Of a stretch of 64,000 nucleotides of DNA, positions 50,188-60,304 are shown piece after piece. The stretch comes from Erigeron canadensis (Eukaryota > Streptophyta > Magnoliopsida > Asterales > Asteraceae), in assembly GCF_010389155.1 (NCBI RefSeq), contig NC_057767.1, positions 24,191,723-24,255,722 on the forward strand. Reading direction: 5' to 3'. Under the pieces are notes generated by a model. That model worked only from the letters and a program-made list of their open reading frames with translations, ran no database searches and was not told the DNA's origin. A program made the translations under genes and the position numbers. Every line of letters begins with the position of its first letter. The stretch's first letter is position 1.

Positions 50188-50490
50188 AGGGATGAGCAAA
50201 AAAACCATTGACCCGCGCCTGACCCGGAACCGGCCCGAACCAACCCCCCTGAAACCCAAATGGGCCGGGTCACGGGTTACACATTTGTGGTTTTCGCGGG
50301 TCACGGGTCACGCGGGTCGGGCCGGGGCGGGTCGGGTGAAGGCAAAAACCGAAAAAAAATGAAGGAAACCCGTAACCCGCCCGTACCCGACCCGACCCAA
50401 ACCGGCCCGGACCTTCACGGGCCGGGTCACGGTTTCGATTTTCATGCATTCGCGGGTCGCGGGTCTTGCCGGGTTTTCACGGGTATGTTT
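50188..50490. repeat. GC-rich GGGTC/GACCC repeat, hAT-MITE-like
   Basis: It starts TAGGGATGAGCAAAAAAACC, a hAT-type end, and holds dozens of CGGGTC, ACGGG and GACCCG words in both orientations. Composition is far above the surrounding DNA in GC. The matching right end is missing or worn (last recognisable GGGTTTTCACGGGTATG at ~50468). Open frames through it on both strands are composition artefacts. Confidence 0.6.
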
Positions 50491-51016
50491 TATATTTACC
50501 ATGAATATTTTATACGAGTATGTTTGAAACAATATAATGATCTCCAGCTAGATATACAATAGTTAAAGTAGTAGTCTTACGTCACAATTTTTTTGTTTTT
50601 GTTTTTTAACGTATGACTAAAGTTTTTACCTCAAAATTCGAACATATCTGTAAACACATAAATAGGACATAACGTGTAAGCAAGAAGATGTACACATAAA
50701 CAGAGCATACCGTGCAATTTGGGATTTTATTTGTACCAAAGCAAAACAAAAAACCAAAACCCGTGTACATCATATAAATACATACATATATCTGTATCTA
50801 TATATTTCCTGTAATCCTCTGCGTGTGTTTGTTCTGTGACACTAGGGTTTCACCTGAAGCCAATCAGGTCAAACCCTTTTCACATCTCTCTCTCTCTCTA
50901 GGTAACCCCCTAATCCTATATCTATCCTTTTTTTAATTTTATTTTTAGATTTTTGGTTTTGTATCAATGTTTTGTTTGATATTGATGTTTTGTTTTAATT
51001 GATGGAGTTTAGGTAC

Positions 51017-54000
51017 ATGGAAGAGCAACAACAAAGTAAGTTCTTGTTTTTCTTCGTTGCAATCCCTTACTTTTTTTGTTTCTTTATTTATAAAAGAGAT
51101 TATTTAATATAGAGATTATTTTAGTATTGTTGTAATGTGTTTTGAATTGCAACTTTTGATGATAGTTTGTTTACGGGTAGTTTCGATTATTGGCATTGTT
51201 TGTAGAATTGGTAAATTAGGTATTACTTGAGCAATTTTGCCAGTGTAGCCTTACGTTTCAAGTTTAGGAGTAAGTTGTAGCTTGACTATGTATTTACGAC
51301 GGTCTTAATGAGAATTTAGAACTTAAGACTTCAAAAAAAGAGAGGTAAGAGTTGCCTTGTAGTTAGTTCTGGAGATGCAAGTATTTGGAAAGTAACCCAG
51401 GTCCAATCCCCACCGAGCCATTTTATTAGATAAATTCTTTGATGAAGGTGGATCAGTTTGTCAAGCCACCATCTAATCTGGCCGCTAGGTGAGTTTGATT
51501 GGCCTGGCATGTGTCGGTTGGGGTTGCCGGAATTTTATCTTTTGGAAAGTCAGAGTTCTTACGAATATAACAATGGACAAAGTTACCAGTTGAATTTGCG
51601 GTTTGATGTGATGGTCACTAGTCTTAAGGGAATATTGAGTTAGTTGAATAGTCTTAAGTGCACGATTATGAGAATGGAGCTAGTTGGTGCTTTGTATTGG
51701 ATACAAAAGATGCCCCTTTTCTTTATGTGGCTTATATGGAAGTGATAATGGAATCAATACTTTGGAATATAATTGAACACCTTTTTGTTAATAAAAAGGT
51801 ATATCCTTTCAACAGCTTATTCTGCACATTGATATCTTGGTTTGTCTATATTGACTTAGAAAAATCATAATTTTTTATTTTGAAATTATAATTACGTGTT
51901 ATAAGTATGTGAATTTATTGTTTGAGAAATTTAGTAGATGTAAAGTATTTGAAGGTTGATGAGTGACTAGCGGAATTGATACTATTTACATTTTAAAAGG
52001 CATCACTGTCACTTCCCAAAAAAATTTTTTAATGGAGATAACTGATTTTCTCATCTTATTTCTTAACATCTAATTGTTCCATACCAACAAAAGAAGTTTA
52101 CTAAATTTACAATCCAAATGCTCACCTAATATTCTTGAAAAAATAGTATATATTTTCCTCAAAAGGATTAAAGGTATACGAAGGTCTTTTTTCTTGTCGA
52201 GTCGAATTGAATGTTCTTCTAGCTTTTGCAAGTATATGTCCCTGTGCATTTTAAAATTTGCTGTCCGTTACGGATTAAAACTAATCTGCCATTTCCCAAG
52301 CTTCAACTTCCTAGTGTTAAAGCATTAATTGTCATAGTATCATGTGTAAAGTGTTAAGTTTGTGGAGACAAACAAATCGCTAGTTCTTTCTCAGTGAAAG
52401 TTCAGTGAGACACTGAGACCGCTTTGAGTAGAGAGAATTGCACTTTGTAGTCAATATCGTTGGGATAGCGGTTATGAGGGTTCCTTCATAATATCAGTAA
52501 AAAAGCGGTCCCACTATTATCAAAATAGTGGCCAATATCGGTCTTTGAGGCGCTTTTCCAGATGTTTTCTTTTGTTGGCCAAACTTATAAACAACATAGT
52601 AAACACTAATATTTTTAAATAGACCATGAAATAATAGCCCAAACCTAACAAAATCCACCCGATCTGATTAAATCCCTAATTAGATGGCTTGGTTGAAGTG
52701 GAAGATCTTAATGAACAATTAGATGGCTTGGTTGAAGTAGACTGAGGAAGATTTTCAAGACTCATGATTTGATTAGATCATGTTTGAAATATTGTGATAT
52801 GATCCCACATCGGCCAAGTATGGGATTGGTTGGTGGTTTATAAGCCTAGGTGAGCTAGCTTTTGGGAGTGAGTTCTACACCTAGCTTATGGCATGATACG
52901 AGCCTATTATGGGATGGGTTCGTATCAATTGGTATCAGAGACAACCTTACCTATCGAGGTTCCAATGCTCGGAGTGGTGGCCTATGAGTGGTGGCTTGGA
53001 CCCAAGGAGAAGGGTGTCAACCGTGACCAACATAGGCGTGACCAACGAGGACCTTGGCTCTTCAAAGGGTGGGGTATTGATATGATCCCACATCGGCCAA
53101 GTATGGGATTGGTTGGTGGTTTATAAGCCTAGGTGTCCCTTCTTCCTTTGAGCTAGCTTTTGGGAGTGAGTTCTACACTTAGCTTATGGCATGATGTGAG
53201 CCTATTATGGGATGGGTTCAATACCCCACCCTTATAAACCACCCTTTTCTGATACCAATTGATATGAACCCATCTCATAATAGGCTCGCATCATGCCATA
53301 AGCTAATTGTAGAACTCACTCCCAAAAGCTAGCTCAAAGGAAGAGGGGACACCTAGGCTTATAAACCACCAACCAATCTCATACTTGGCCGATGTGGGAT
53401 CATATCATATTGACACTTTTAAGATTGACTTTTGATATTACTATTAAGTATTTATTATTATGTTATATATATATATATATACACTAGCATTGTACCCGTG
53501 CGATGCGGCGGCGGTTTGGTGGCGACGACGATTGACGGTGGTGACGGTGGCCGTGGTGGTGTTGTTCATGGTGGGTGCAACTGTGTAAGTAATTTGTGTA
53601 AATGTAATTGATGTAAAGTGATAGTAGATATAATTTAGAAGATAAAGGATTAATGATGTAAATTAATTTATAAAGGGTAAAATGGTAATTTTCCATCTAA
53701 CACTTTTATGATAGTAGATATATATTTATTGCATATAATTAAAATTACCGACATCCCACTACATAGAACCTGTAGATAATCTTACGAGAGATGAAGAACT
53801 GGATGGTGGTGCGGATGAAGATCTGGTGTGTGTAAGGGTGATTTGATGGAAGAGTTACCAAACACCAGTGTAGTTCTTGTCAACATATTTGCAGAAATCA
53901 GAATTCATTGTTGGAACTAAAATCTGGATGAACTTGAATAAAATCTGGACCTAAAAGTCTGTAGTTAAAACAAAACATGAAGTTTATAATGTAAATAAAG

Positions 54001-57000
54001 TAGTACTCTAAGATTTTCATTAAGGTGAAATGTTCATTTGAAAACTAAAATTTCTATGAAAACTAGAAAATTGGCCAAAACACATTGTGATCTGAATTTA
54101 ACATGATGTGTTTTAATTGTGTTTTCTAACAACACAATGTGTTTTTATTGTGTAATATAAAAACACATTTAAGATTTAAATCATAGTGTGTTTTTAATAG
54201 CGTGTGAAAATCAGAAAATTGTTCAAACATGATATGAACTTAACACAATATGTTTTCTAAAAAAAAAAAATTAAAACACATTGTGTTAAATTCAGATCAC
54301 TGTGTATTTTGGCCAGTGTTTTATTTTTCACGAAAATTTTAGTTTTTAAATGATCACAACCCTTTCATTAAGTATATATATACCCTTGTTTAAGTTCAAA
54401 TTTTGGTATAAGTGCTCCAAAGTTATAAGTTGAGCCCGGTTCAAGTCTCATTTGTCCATTAGTTATCAATGAAAGTTTGAAGTGTGGGACACGTGCACAA
54501 AGTCAGGGGGTGTATAAAACACAAAAGCTAGCTGTAGGCAAAGCTACACTGAATTTGATGCAATGTGGTAGTTTTCATTGGCAAACTAAATTAAATGTGA
54601 TAATAGTATGTAGCATTACAGATCAAACACTAATTAAATTGCTAAAAGATACCGTAGCACTTTTTTATTTATTTATCAGTGCTAGGTTCTAAGCTTAAAC
54701 TTTCTAGAATAAGCACGCCATAGGATTAATTATTCCCAAATTCTGTTAAAAAGAAAATTAAGTATCCTGAAGCAAATTTCTTTAAATTTTTTTAATGTGT
54801 ATTTATGCTTACAAGAACATTGAAGTGTTTGACATAGAAAATTTGTTGCTTTTATTTAGAATCATCAAGAAACCTGTATCATTCGTTTTGGTCTTTCAAC
54901 ATCTTCATTTTGTGTGTTACAGAAATTTAGGTATAATTGTTGGTATCAATTACTTGATATTGAATGGATCACAACCCAAAGGATAGAATTTAGAGGAATC
55001 TGGTTAAACATTAATGCTAATGTTCTATTCATGTCTAATCAAATTGAACAGAAACCATTATTTTAGGCTGAAGTTTTTGGTGGCACATGTATATGGTGTC
55101 AAAGGCAAATGACATGATTATTGTATATGTAATGCTGGAAGAAATGGCATGGTGGTAATTAGAAAATTAATAGAACTCACAAATGGAGCATTTGAGAGAA
55201 TGGACAAGAAACTAACTCTTAAGTCATTAGTTTTCTTTTCATCAATGTCTTTGAGTGCATTATTTGTGAGGATGTTGGGTCCCATAAAGCTTGATTAAGA
55301 GGTGTTGAGTTTCTATTGGTATCTTGTTTCCAATGTGGTATTCTACTATGTAATTAGGCTTGTTAAATCCGATTAGCCACTAACTCTTTGGCTTCAATTA
55401 ATGAAGCATTGGATGTTGCAGGTGTTTCGAGTTGCTATGTGTTTAAAAGTCGGTTGCAAGAGTATGCTCAAAAAGCAGGACTCACTACGCCTATTTATCA
55501 TACTATCAAGGAAGGCCCTTCACACCAGCCTATCTTCAGGTCAACTGTGGTCATAAATGATGAAACTTATCATTCTTTGGCCGGTTTTTTGAATAGGAAG
55601 GCGTCTGAACAATCTGCTGCTGAAGTTGCTCTCGTTGAAATTGCTAAAACTGGGGCTACCGATAAAAGCGTTTCTCATCCCGTGGTAACTATCTCTTTCT
55701 CAATTTTTTTCAGCCAATAAAAGGAAATTTTAAATATCCATAATTGAAATGAGTTCATCTACCAGTCTTATGTTTACTTTCTCTCCTTATCTTCAATATT
55801 CGGAAACAGGGCGCTTATCTAGTTCTCTCCCTTGCTAAACCCTCATATGTTGACCTCTAATAAAAGGGTAATCTGGTCTTCATTTGAAGAGAGTAGAGAT
55901 AAATTCATAAATTTCCAGAACTAAAATTTTATTGAGGCTGAATTTCCAAAGCAAAAAATCTGTTATGTTGTGACTACAAAGAAGAGTGACACTTAAATTT
56001 CTTTTTACTTGCAGAGTTACAGTAATAATCTAGACCAATATAGTCATGACAAACCTTCGGCTACTTGATAGAAGTAAACACAACATAAGCCATAAGAGTA
56101 AAGTTTATACACGATCATATGAGATGATGTCTTTCTTTGATTGGTTATTTTCAAACTTGTTTCATGTAAGCTCACCCCTGAATCATGAACTTATTTAAAT
56201 TGTCAAACCTGTATCATGGCTTCACCTTTACCTCTGCAACATAGCCAGTAAGGATATTTTTGTCTGACTCAGATGTCATAGTTTCTGAACACTAAAGGTC
56301 GGAATCTCTAAAAAGTTGACTTGCTCTATTAGTCTCTGTCTGAATTTGTTTGTATGGGTAGAATTTCTAAGAAAATGCAAAATACCATTGTTTACTTTTC
56401 ATATGACAGCAAGCTGCCCACAGTATGTCTGGAAAATGAACTTTGAATAATGTTTGGTCAGTGCTCAAGTTGGTAACTCATTGTGATAATTGTAGTCTTG
56501 TAGATTTATCATGTTCTTTATCTTTCCCACTCCCAAACAATTTGTGGAAGTTATAAATGTGGATAAAAGGAACTTTATATTTGTATATGTTTTACACCAT
56601 CGTGCACATGATAGGTGGCCAATTGCTATTATTGACTGAAGAAAGATGCTTATCGAAATAGTTTGTTTAAACCTCCCTAGCAATTGATAGACCAAAATGA
56701 AACTAGTAGTGTCAAACCGCAGTCTAGCGTTCTGTGTAACAAAGTGAAAATCATTTGCACAAACTTAGATGTGTTCCTACGTTTTATTTGTTAAATTTTC
56801 TCTTATTGAACAGCCATCTGACATTGTCTTTCTCATTGGCATCTGTAGCATGAAACCGGATTATGTAAAAACCTACTTCAAGAATATGCACAAAAGATGA
56901 ACTACGCTATCCCATCATACGTCTGCACCAAAGATGAGAAAAAAGGGGGCCGAGATTCCTCATTTTCATGCACAGTCGACATAGGAGGAATCAAATATAT

Positions 57001-57688
57001 TGGTACATCTGCAAAGACGAAGAAGGAAGCAGAACTTAAAGCTGCCAAAACCGCTCTTTTGGCTATTAAAATGAGCTCACTGGAAGCTATTGAAAAACCT
57101 GACACATCCGATGCAGAATATGTATATACAGTGGTCCCCACTAAACGGAAGGCACCAGATCGACCCGTTGTTGAAGCCGAAGTCAAAGTAAAAAAAGGTA
57201 AGAGAAGAACTGGTAAATTTCATAAGAGACGAAAGAAGAGAAGTAAAGCAACAAGTGATGCTATTGAGGTCAAAACTGACAAACCTTCTGTAGATGAAGA
57301 TAAAGATATGAATTCAAATGGTGAAACCGTATTCGTTCCGTGTAGTAACAACGGGAAAGTTATAAATTTGAACTCAAACAGGGATAGTGTTTTTGTTCCA
57401 CGTAGCAACCCAGGGGAAGTTCAAGATTGGAAGTCAGATGGGGATAGTGTTTTTCTTCCATGTAGTAACCTGGGTGAAGCCAAAGATCTGAAGTCAAAGG
57501 GGAAAGGTGTTTTAGTTCCGTGTAGTAGTGTGGGTGAAACTAAAGGTTCGGAGTCAAACGGGGAACATGTTTTGATTCCGTCTAGCAACTTGCCTGAAGT
57601 CAAAGATTTGAAGTCAAACGGGAAAAGTGTTTTGGTTGCGTGTAGTAGCATAAGTGAAGGTTTTAAGTCGTGTTTCAGTTTCGTGTAG
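51017..57688 (+). CDS. HYL1: HYL1/DRB1 double-stranded RNA-binding protein, 3 exons
   Basis: HYL1 (DRB1) binds primary microRNA hairpins and helps DCL1 cut them precisely in nuclear dicing bodies. Exons 51017-51035, 55422-55684 and 56849-57688 join in frame to 373 residues. Exon 1 codes only MEEQQQ and one base of Ser-7; I chose it because exon 2 has no in-frame ATG and the splice phases fit. dsRBD1 (~10-80) shows CYVFKSRLQEYAQKAGL and FLNRKASEQSAAEVAL; dsRBD2 (~97-166) shows HETGLCKNLLQEYAQKMNYA, GGIKYIGTSAKTKKEAELKA, matching HYL1 rather than other DRBs. A bipartite-like NLS KKGKRRTGKFHKRRKKRSK follows (~210-228). From ~251 on, a 20-residue unit (GxSVFVPCSNxGEVKDLKSN) is repeated. The last part of the repeat array is out of frame, so the protein ends early at 57688. 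Intron 1 is 4.4 kb and full of transposons. Confidence 0.9.
52790..53412. mobile_element. TRIM retrotransposon composite: LTR-internal-LTR followed by inverted internal and LTR, one 5-bp target duplication
   Basis: LTR A is 52795-52927, followed by an iMet-type primer site (TGGTATCAGAG at 52931), a short non-coding internal region and a purine tract (AAAGGGTGGGGTAT). LTR B is 53078-53220 in the same direction. Then come a complementary purine tract and primer site (ATACCCCACCC, CTGATACCAAT; 53221-53259) and LTR C, 53260-53407, inverted. Both outer ends are therefore LTR 5' termini (TGATATGATCCC and its complement). TATTG flanks the whole at 52790-52794 and 53408-53412. LTR B lacks its last bases (GGGTTCA instead of GGGTTCGTATCA). 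LTRs B and C carry a 15-bp segment (TCCCTTCTTCCTTTG in B) that A lacks. There is no coding capacity, as expected of TRIMs. Confidence 0.85.
53484..53718 (-). mobile_element. Intact-ended non-autonomous Helitron, 235 bp
   Basis: On the minus strand it begins TCTACTATCATAAAAGTG after an A (53719) and ends GCACGGGTACAATGCTAG before a T (53483). This is the exact Helitron rule: A|TC...CTAG|T. The 3' third is GC-rich (CGCCGCATCGCACGGG) and gives only a partial hairpin. It sits 71 bp from the TRIM composite. The copies at 108 and 49104 are older relatives. Confidence 0.85.
54016..54372. mobile_element. MULE-type MITE with 9-bp target duplication TTCATTAAG
   Basis: The element 54025-54363 is bounded by TTCATTAAG at 54016-54024 and 54364-54372. 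Its ~100-bp inverted arms share GTGATCTGAATTTAACA and AAAACTAAAATTT. The centre contains several copies of AACACAATGTGTTTT, itself a palindrome. It is non-coding and could fold into a long hairpin if transcribed with the HYL1 intron. Confidence 0.85.
55685..56848 (+). other. HYL1 intron 2
   Basis: It spans 1.16 kb from GTAACTATC to ATCTGTAG between the exons of dsRBD1 and dsRBD2, the same place relative to the protein (…HPV|HETG…) as I remember for Arabidopsis HYL1. No element is recognised in it. Confidence 0.7.
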
Positions 57689-58255
57689 TAATCTTGGTGA
57701 AGTCAAAGATTTGAAGTCAAATGGTAAAAGTGTTTTAGTTCCTTGCAATGGGGAAGTGTCATGGCTCGTTGTAGTAACAACATCAGGTCAAACGAAGAAA
57801 AAGTTATTGTTCCATGTAGTAACCCAAGTGAGGATTAAAGTTGGGTATTTACATAGATATTTAAGCCCATGAGTTGAGGGGGATTTTGGGTAATTAAAAA
57901 GAAGATGTAGATGTAGATGTGATTTATGCTTATGTTGTTTTGTCATAACATTATTCATTGGTGGTATAAGAATATTGGTGAACATCTTCACAAGCATTTT
58001 GGAATTGTAACCATTGGACCTAATTGCATATTTGTCATTGGATTATTTCTTTATCTGTATCTATATCTCTAATTTTATTCTATTTATTTGTTAGGTAACA
58101 TTTTTATTTTGCTTAGTTTATCCAAGATGATTATGTGTCGGATACTAGGAGCATAATTATGATCAGATATCGTTGTGATATTCGAATAATGATGTTCTTG
58201 ATATGATCAGGAAGTAATATGCTCATTCAAAACACAGAAATTGGTAATTGGGAGA
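57689..58255 (+). other. Out-of-frame HYL1 repeat tail and 3' UTR
   Basis: Up to 57838 the DNA still encodes remnants of the 20-residue repeat in two frames (VSCSNLGEVKDLKSN in one, then EKVIVPCSNPSED before a TAA at 57836-57838 in the original frame). Beyond that it is AT-rich and should be the 3' UTR. Confidence 0.7.
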
Positions 58256-58590
58256 TTAAAGGTTGTTAACTAAGCTTCGCTTGTTCGATTCTCTGATATT
58301 GTGGCTACGGACCAAATGAAAGTTCTCTTTTGAAGAATCAATAACGAACCGATTAAAACCTATATCAACCAGAGTGCAGCTTGTATGATCATCTAAAGCA
58401 TATCCCCATTGTGTACTCCAGTTGTTTGGCATAGCTGTCAGAGTTGGTCTTTCAAGCATCCGGCCGACTGGCCGCGTTGATGATCGATACAGAACGGTCT
58501 TCTCAATCCCAAACTTGATATTAGCAACGAACATGAAACGTCGTGTTAGTATGGTATTCCATGCTGAATACCTCGAAGGTTCTTTTGTTA
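58256..58590 (-). pseudogene. Orphan exon-like ORF of unknown origin
   Basis: I do not recognise this protein. On the minus strand the frame can be extended upstream of the ATG at 58534 to an acceptor-like TATTCAG, giving ~100 codons that look like real coding sequence: FVANIKFGIEKTVLYRSS, RPVGRMLERPTLTAMPNNWS, YALDDHTSCTLVDIGFNRF. The pattern of charged and polar residues with few low-complexity runs is unlike chance ORFs here. No upstream exon was found between it and the TPR gene at 59039. It may be the last exon of a lost gene or a captured fragment. Confidence 0.4.
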
Positions 58591-59038
58591 GGTAATTCCC
58601 TTACAGCAGCTCGACCAAACTTTTAATGGATGTGCCGCAACCAGTTAGAATAAAATCTTGATACATTACTAGGTGCAGGGGAAGAAAGTGAATCAGAAGA
58701 CTAGTCCTGATCGTAAGACTCACCTTGGGTAATAACTCATGTGTAACAAGTAATGTGTAATAACTCTGATTAGGATCCTAAGCATAACAATTACACGTGG
58801 TTCGATTCGTTAGGTCCCTGTCTCAGACAAGAAAAATGGAAATAAGCAACTACTATTACACATAACTCACAACAAGTTATAGTATAAGCATCTTATAGCA
58901 AATCATTCAAATGTTACAACAAAACCAAAACCATGTTAGCCAAATCTCACTAGTCCGACTATAACAGCTGCCTAACAATCATACTTATACAAAATTTAAT
59001 AACCAACTCCTTGTAACAAAACATATCCAGGTTCTAAA
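58591..59038. other. Gap between the orphan exon and the TPR gene
   Basis: It should contain the 3' UTR of the TPR gene (minus strand). I see no upstream exon for the orphan ORF in it. Confidence 0.4.
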
Positions 59039-59689
59039 CTATATCGAACCCAAACGTTTTAAAGCAGTCTGAGCCACAGCATTCTGTGGCTCAACTTTGA
59101 CTACATCCATATACGCCTTAACCGCCTCTTCTCTCATCCCTTTCTTCTCATAACACTCTCCCAACAACCGCAAAGCCGTCACGTTTTCTTCATTCAACCT
59201 TACCGCCTCCACTAAGTCCACCACGGCCGAGTCAACTCCCTTAGCCTTGACTTTAATCTCGGCCCGTTTAACCAACCCATCACTCCTCTCTTCATCACAC
59301 AACGAATTCTTTGTCAAAGGCGATAACGCAATATCCATAGCTTCTAAAGCCGAAGTAGTGAACCCTTGTGCATCAAGAGCCAATGCTTTAAGAATGTGGG
59401 CAGCTGCATCTTTTGGATTTATAGCTATTGACTTTTCTGCTTCGTCAACCGCTGACTTTGCAAATTCGCGGTTTTTATATGTTCTTGATTTTGACAAAAA
59501 ATCTGCGCCGCGAACAAAATGACGTTTCGCGGCGTAGCTAGACCTGTCTCTAAACTGGAACTTGTCGTAGTATTTTTGTGGTATGTTAAGTGTCCATAAA
59601 AACATGAATAACATGACTAGGATAATAATTGCTTGAAATATAAGATCAGTCATCATTGTTGTTGCCATTGAATTTTTTTTGTTTGTCAA
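59039..59689 (-). CDS. Membrane-anchored TPR (tetratricopeptide repeat) protein, single exon
   Basis: It encodes 216 residues. A hydrophobic N-terminal segment (~14-33, DLIFQAIIILVMLFMFLWTL) should anchor it in a membrane with the rest exposed. About three TPR-like helical pairs follow: ~75-108 (FAKSAVDEAEKSIAINPKDAAAH), ~140-175 (DSAVVDLVEAVRLNEENVT) and ~178-212 (ALRLLGECYEKKGMREEAVKAY...VEPQN). TPRs bind peptides of partner proteins; the partner is unknown. The frame opens at the ATG at 59689; in-frame Met codons at 8 and 12-13 are equally possible starts and would keep the anchor. No intron is needed. The exact plant ortholog is not recognised, though the type is common in plants. Confidence 0.85.
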   Translation of the reverse strand: MTNKKNSMATTMMTDLIFQAIIILVMLFMFLWTLNIPQKYYDKFQFRDRSSYAAKRHFVRGADFLSKSRTYKNREFAKSAVDEAEKSIAINPKDAAAHILKALALDAQGFTTSALEAMDIALSPLTKNSLCDEERSDGLVKRAEIKVKAKGVDSAVVDLVEAVRLNEENVTALRLLGECYEKKGMREEAVKAYMDVVKVEPQNAVAQTALKRLGSI

Positions 59690-60304
59690 GTTAGAGATCG
59701 AGATTTTGGGTGTTAGAAATGAAGTGATAGATTGAATGGATCTTTGGTCAGTTGTATAACATAATAAAAGTCAAGTATGGTTGGCTAACATAATAGTATG
59801 GGGTTCTAGAATAATAACATGTGGGTGCTATTATAGTGACGTATTTCTTTGTAAGGTGACAAAATAATACTCGTATGTTTTTTAAATTTGTAGTAACTAC
59901 AAGCTATTTTATACTTCTATTAAACTATTCTAATATTCATATATCTAAAATGAAACTCAAAGGCCTTCCAAAAATACCTCAAATGCCCGTTTACCTCATC
60001 CCAAAGTTTTATAAATAAGTCACCAACCTTCATTCGATGACAAGATACTTTTTATTTATAGCAAAACAAATAAATAATGTTGAAATACATTGATAGGGAA
60101 AACTTAAGTGAAATAAAATGGCCAAAACAAAAATATAAAAATTAAAAAGAAATTGAAAGAAATAAATTTGATTGAAAAACTCCAAAAATTCTTTTGTTTG
60201 AAGAGACTGGAAAAATTATTTAAAATATTCCTTTGTTATCATATTTCTAACTCCAATTCCGGTCACTAGACATGCCATTATGTGTATAAATTTATCTATG
60301 GTAC
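59690..60304. other. Upstream region of the TPR gene
   Basis: It holds the TPR promoter on the minus strand. No further gene or clear element is seen before the Harbinger element. Confidence 0.45.

Larger units (their letters stand above)
51036..55421 (+). other. HYL1 intron 1, 4.4 kb with three transposons
   Basis: It starts GTAAGTTC and ends GATGTTGCAG. It contains a TRIM composite (52790-53412), a Helitron (53484-53718) and a MULE MITE (54016-54372). The upstream part 51040-52790 and the part after 54372 show no element I can define; open frames in it resemble no protein. Confidence 0.75.

Noticed and set aside
50177..50562. Overlapping Arg/Gly/Pro-rich ORFs on both strands
   Set aside because: They result from the GC-rich GGGTC repeat, which lacks stop codons by composition.
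55388..55421. Possible upstream extension of HYL1 exon 2
   Set aside because: The frame opens with TTG, not ATG; a clear acceptor (GATGTTGCAG) at 55421 and the match of the phase to the ATG exon at 51017 explain it better.
56902..57651. Three minus-strand ORFs opposite HYL1 exon 3
   Set aside because: They are shadows of the real coding strand; their repeats mirror the HYL1 20-residue units.
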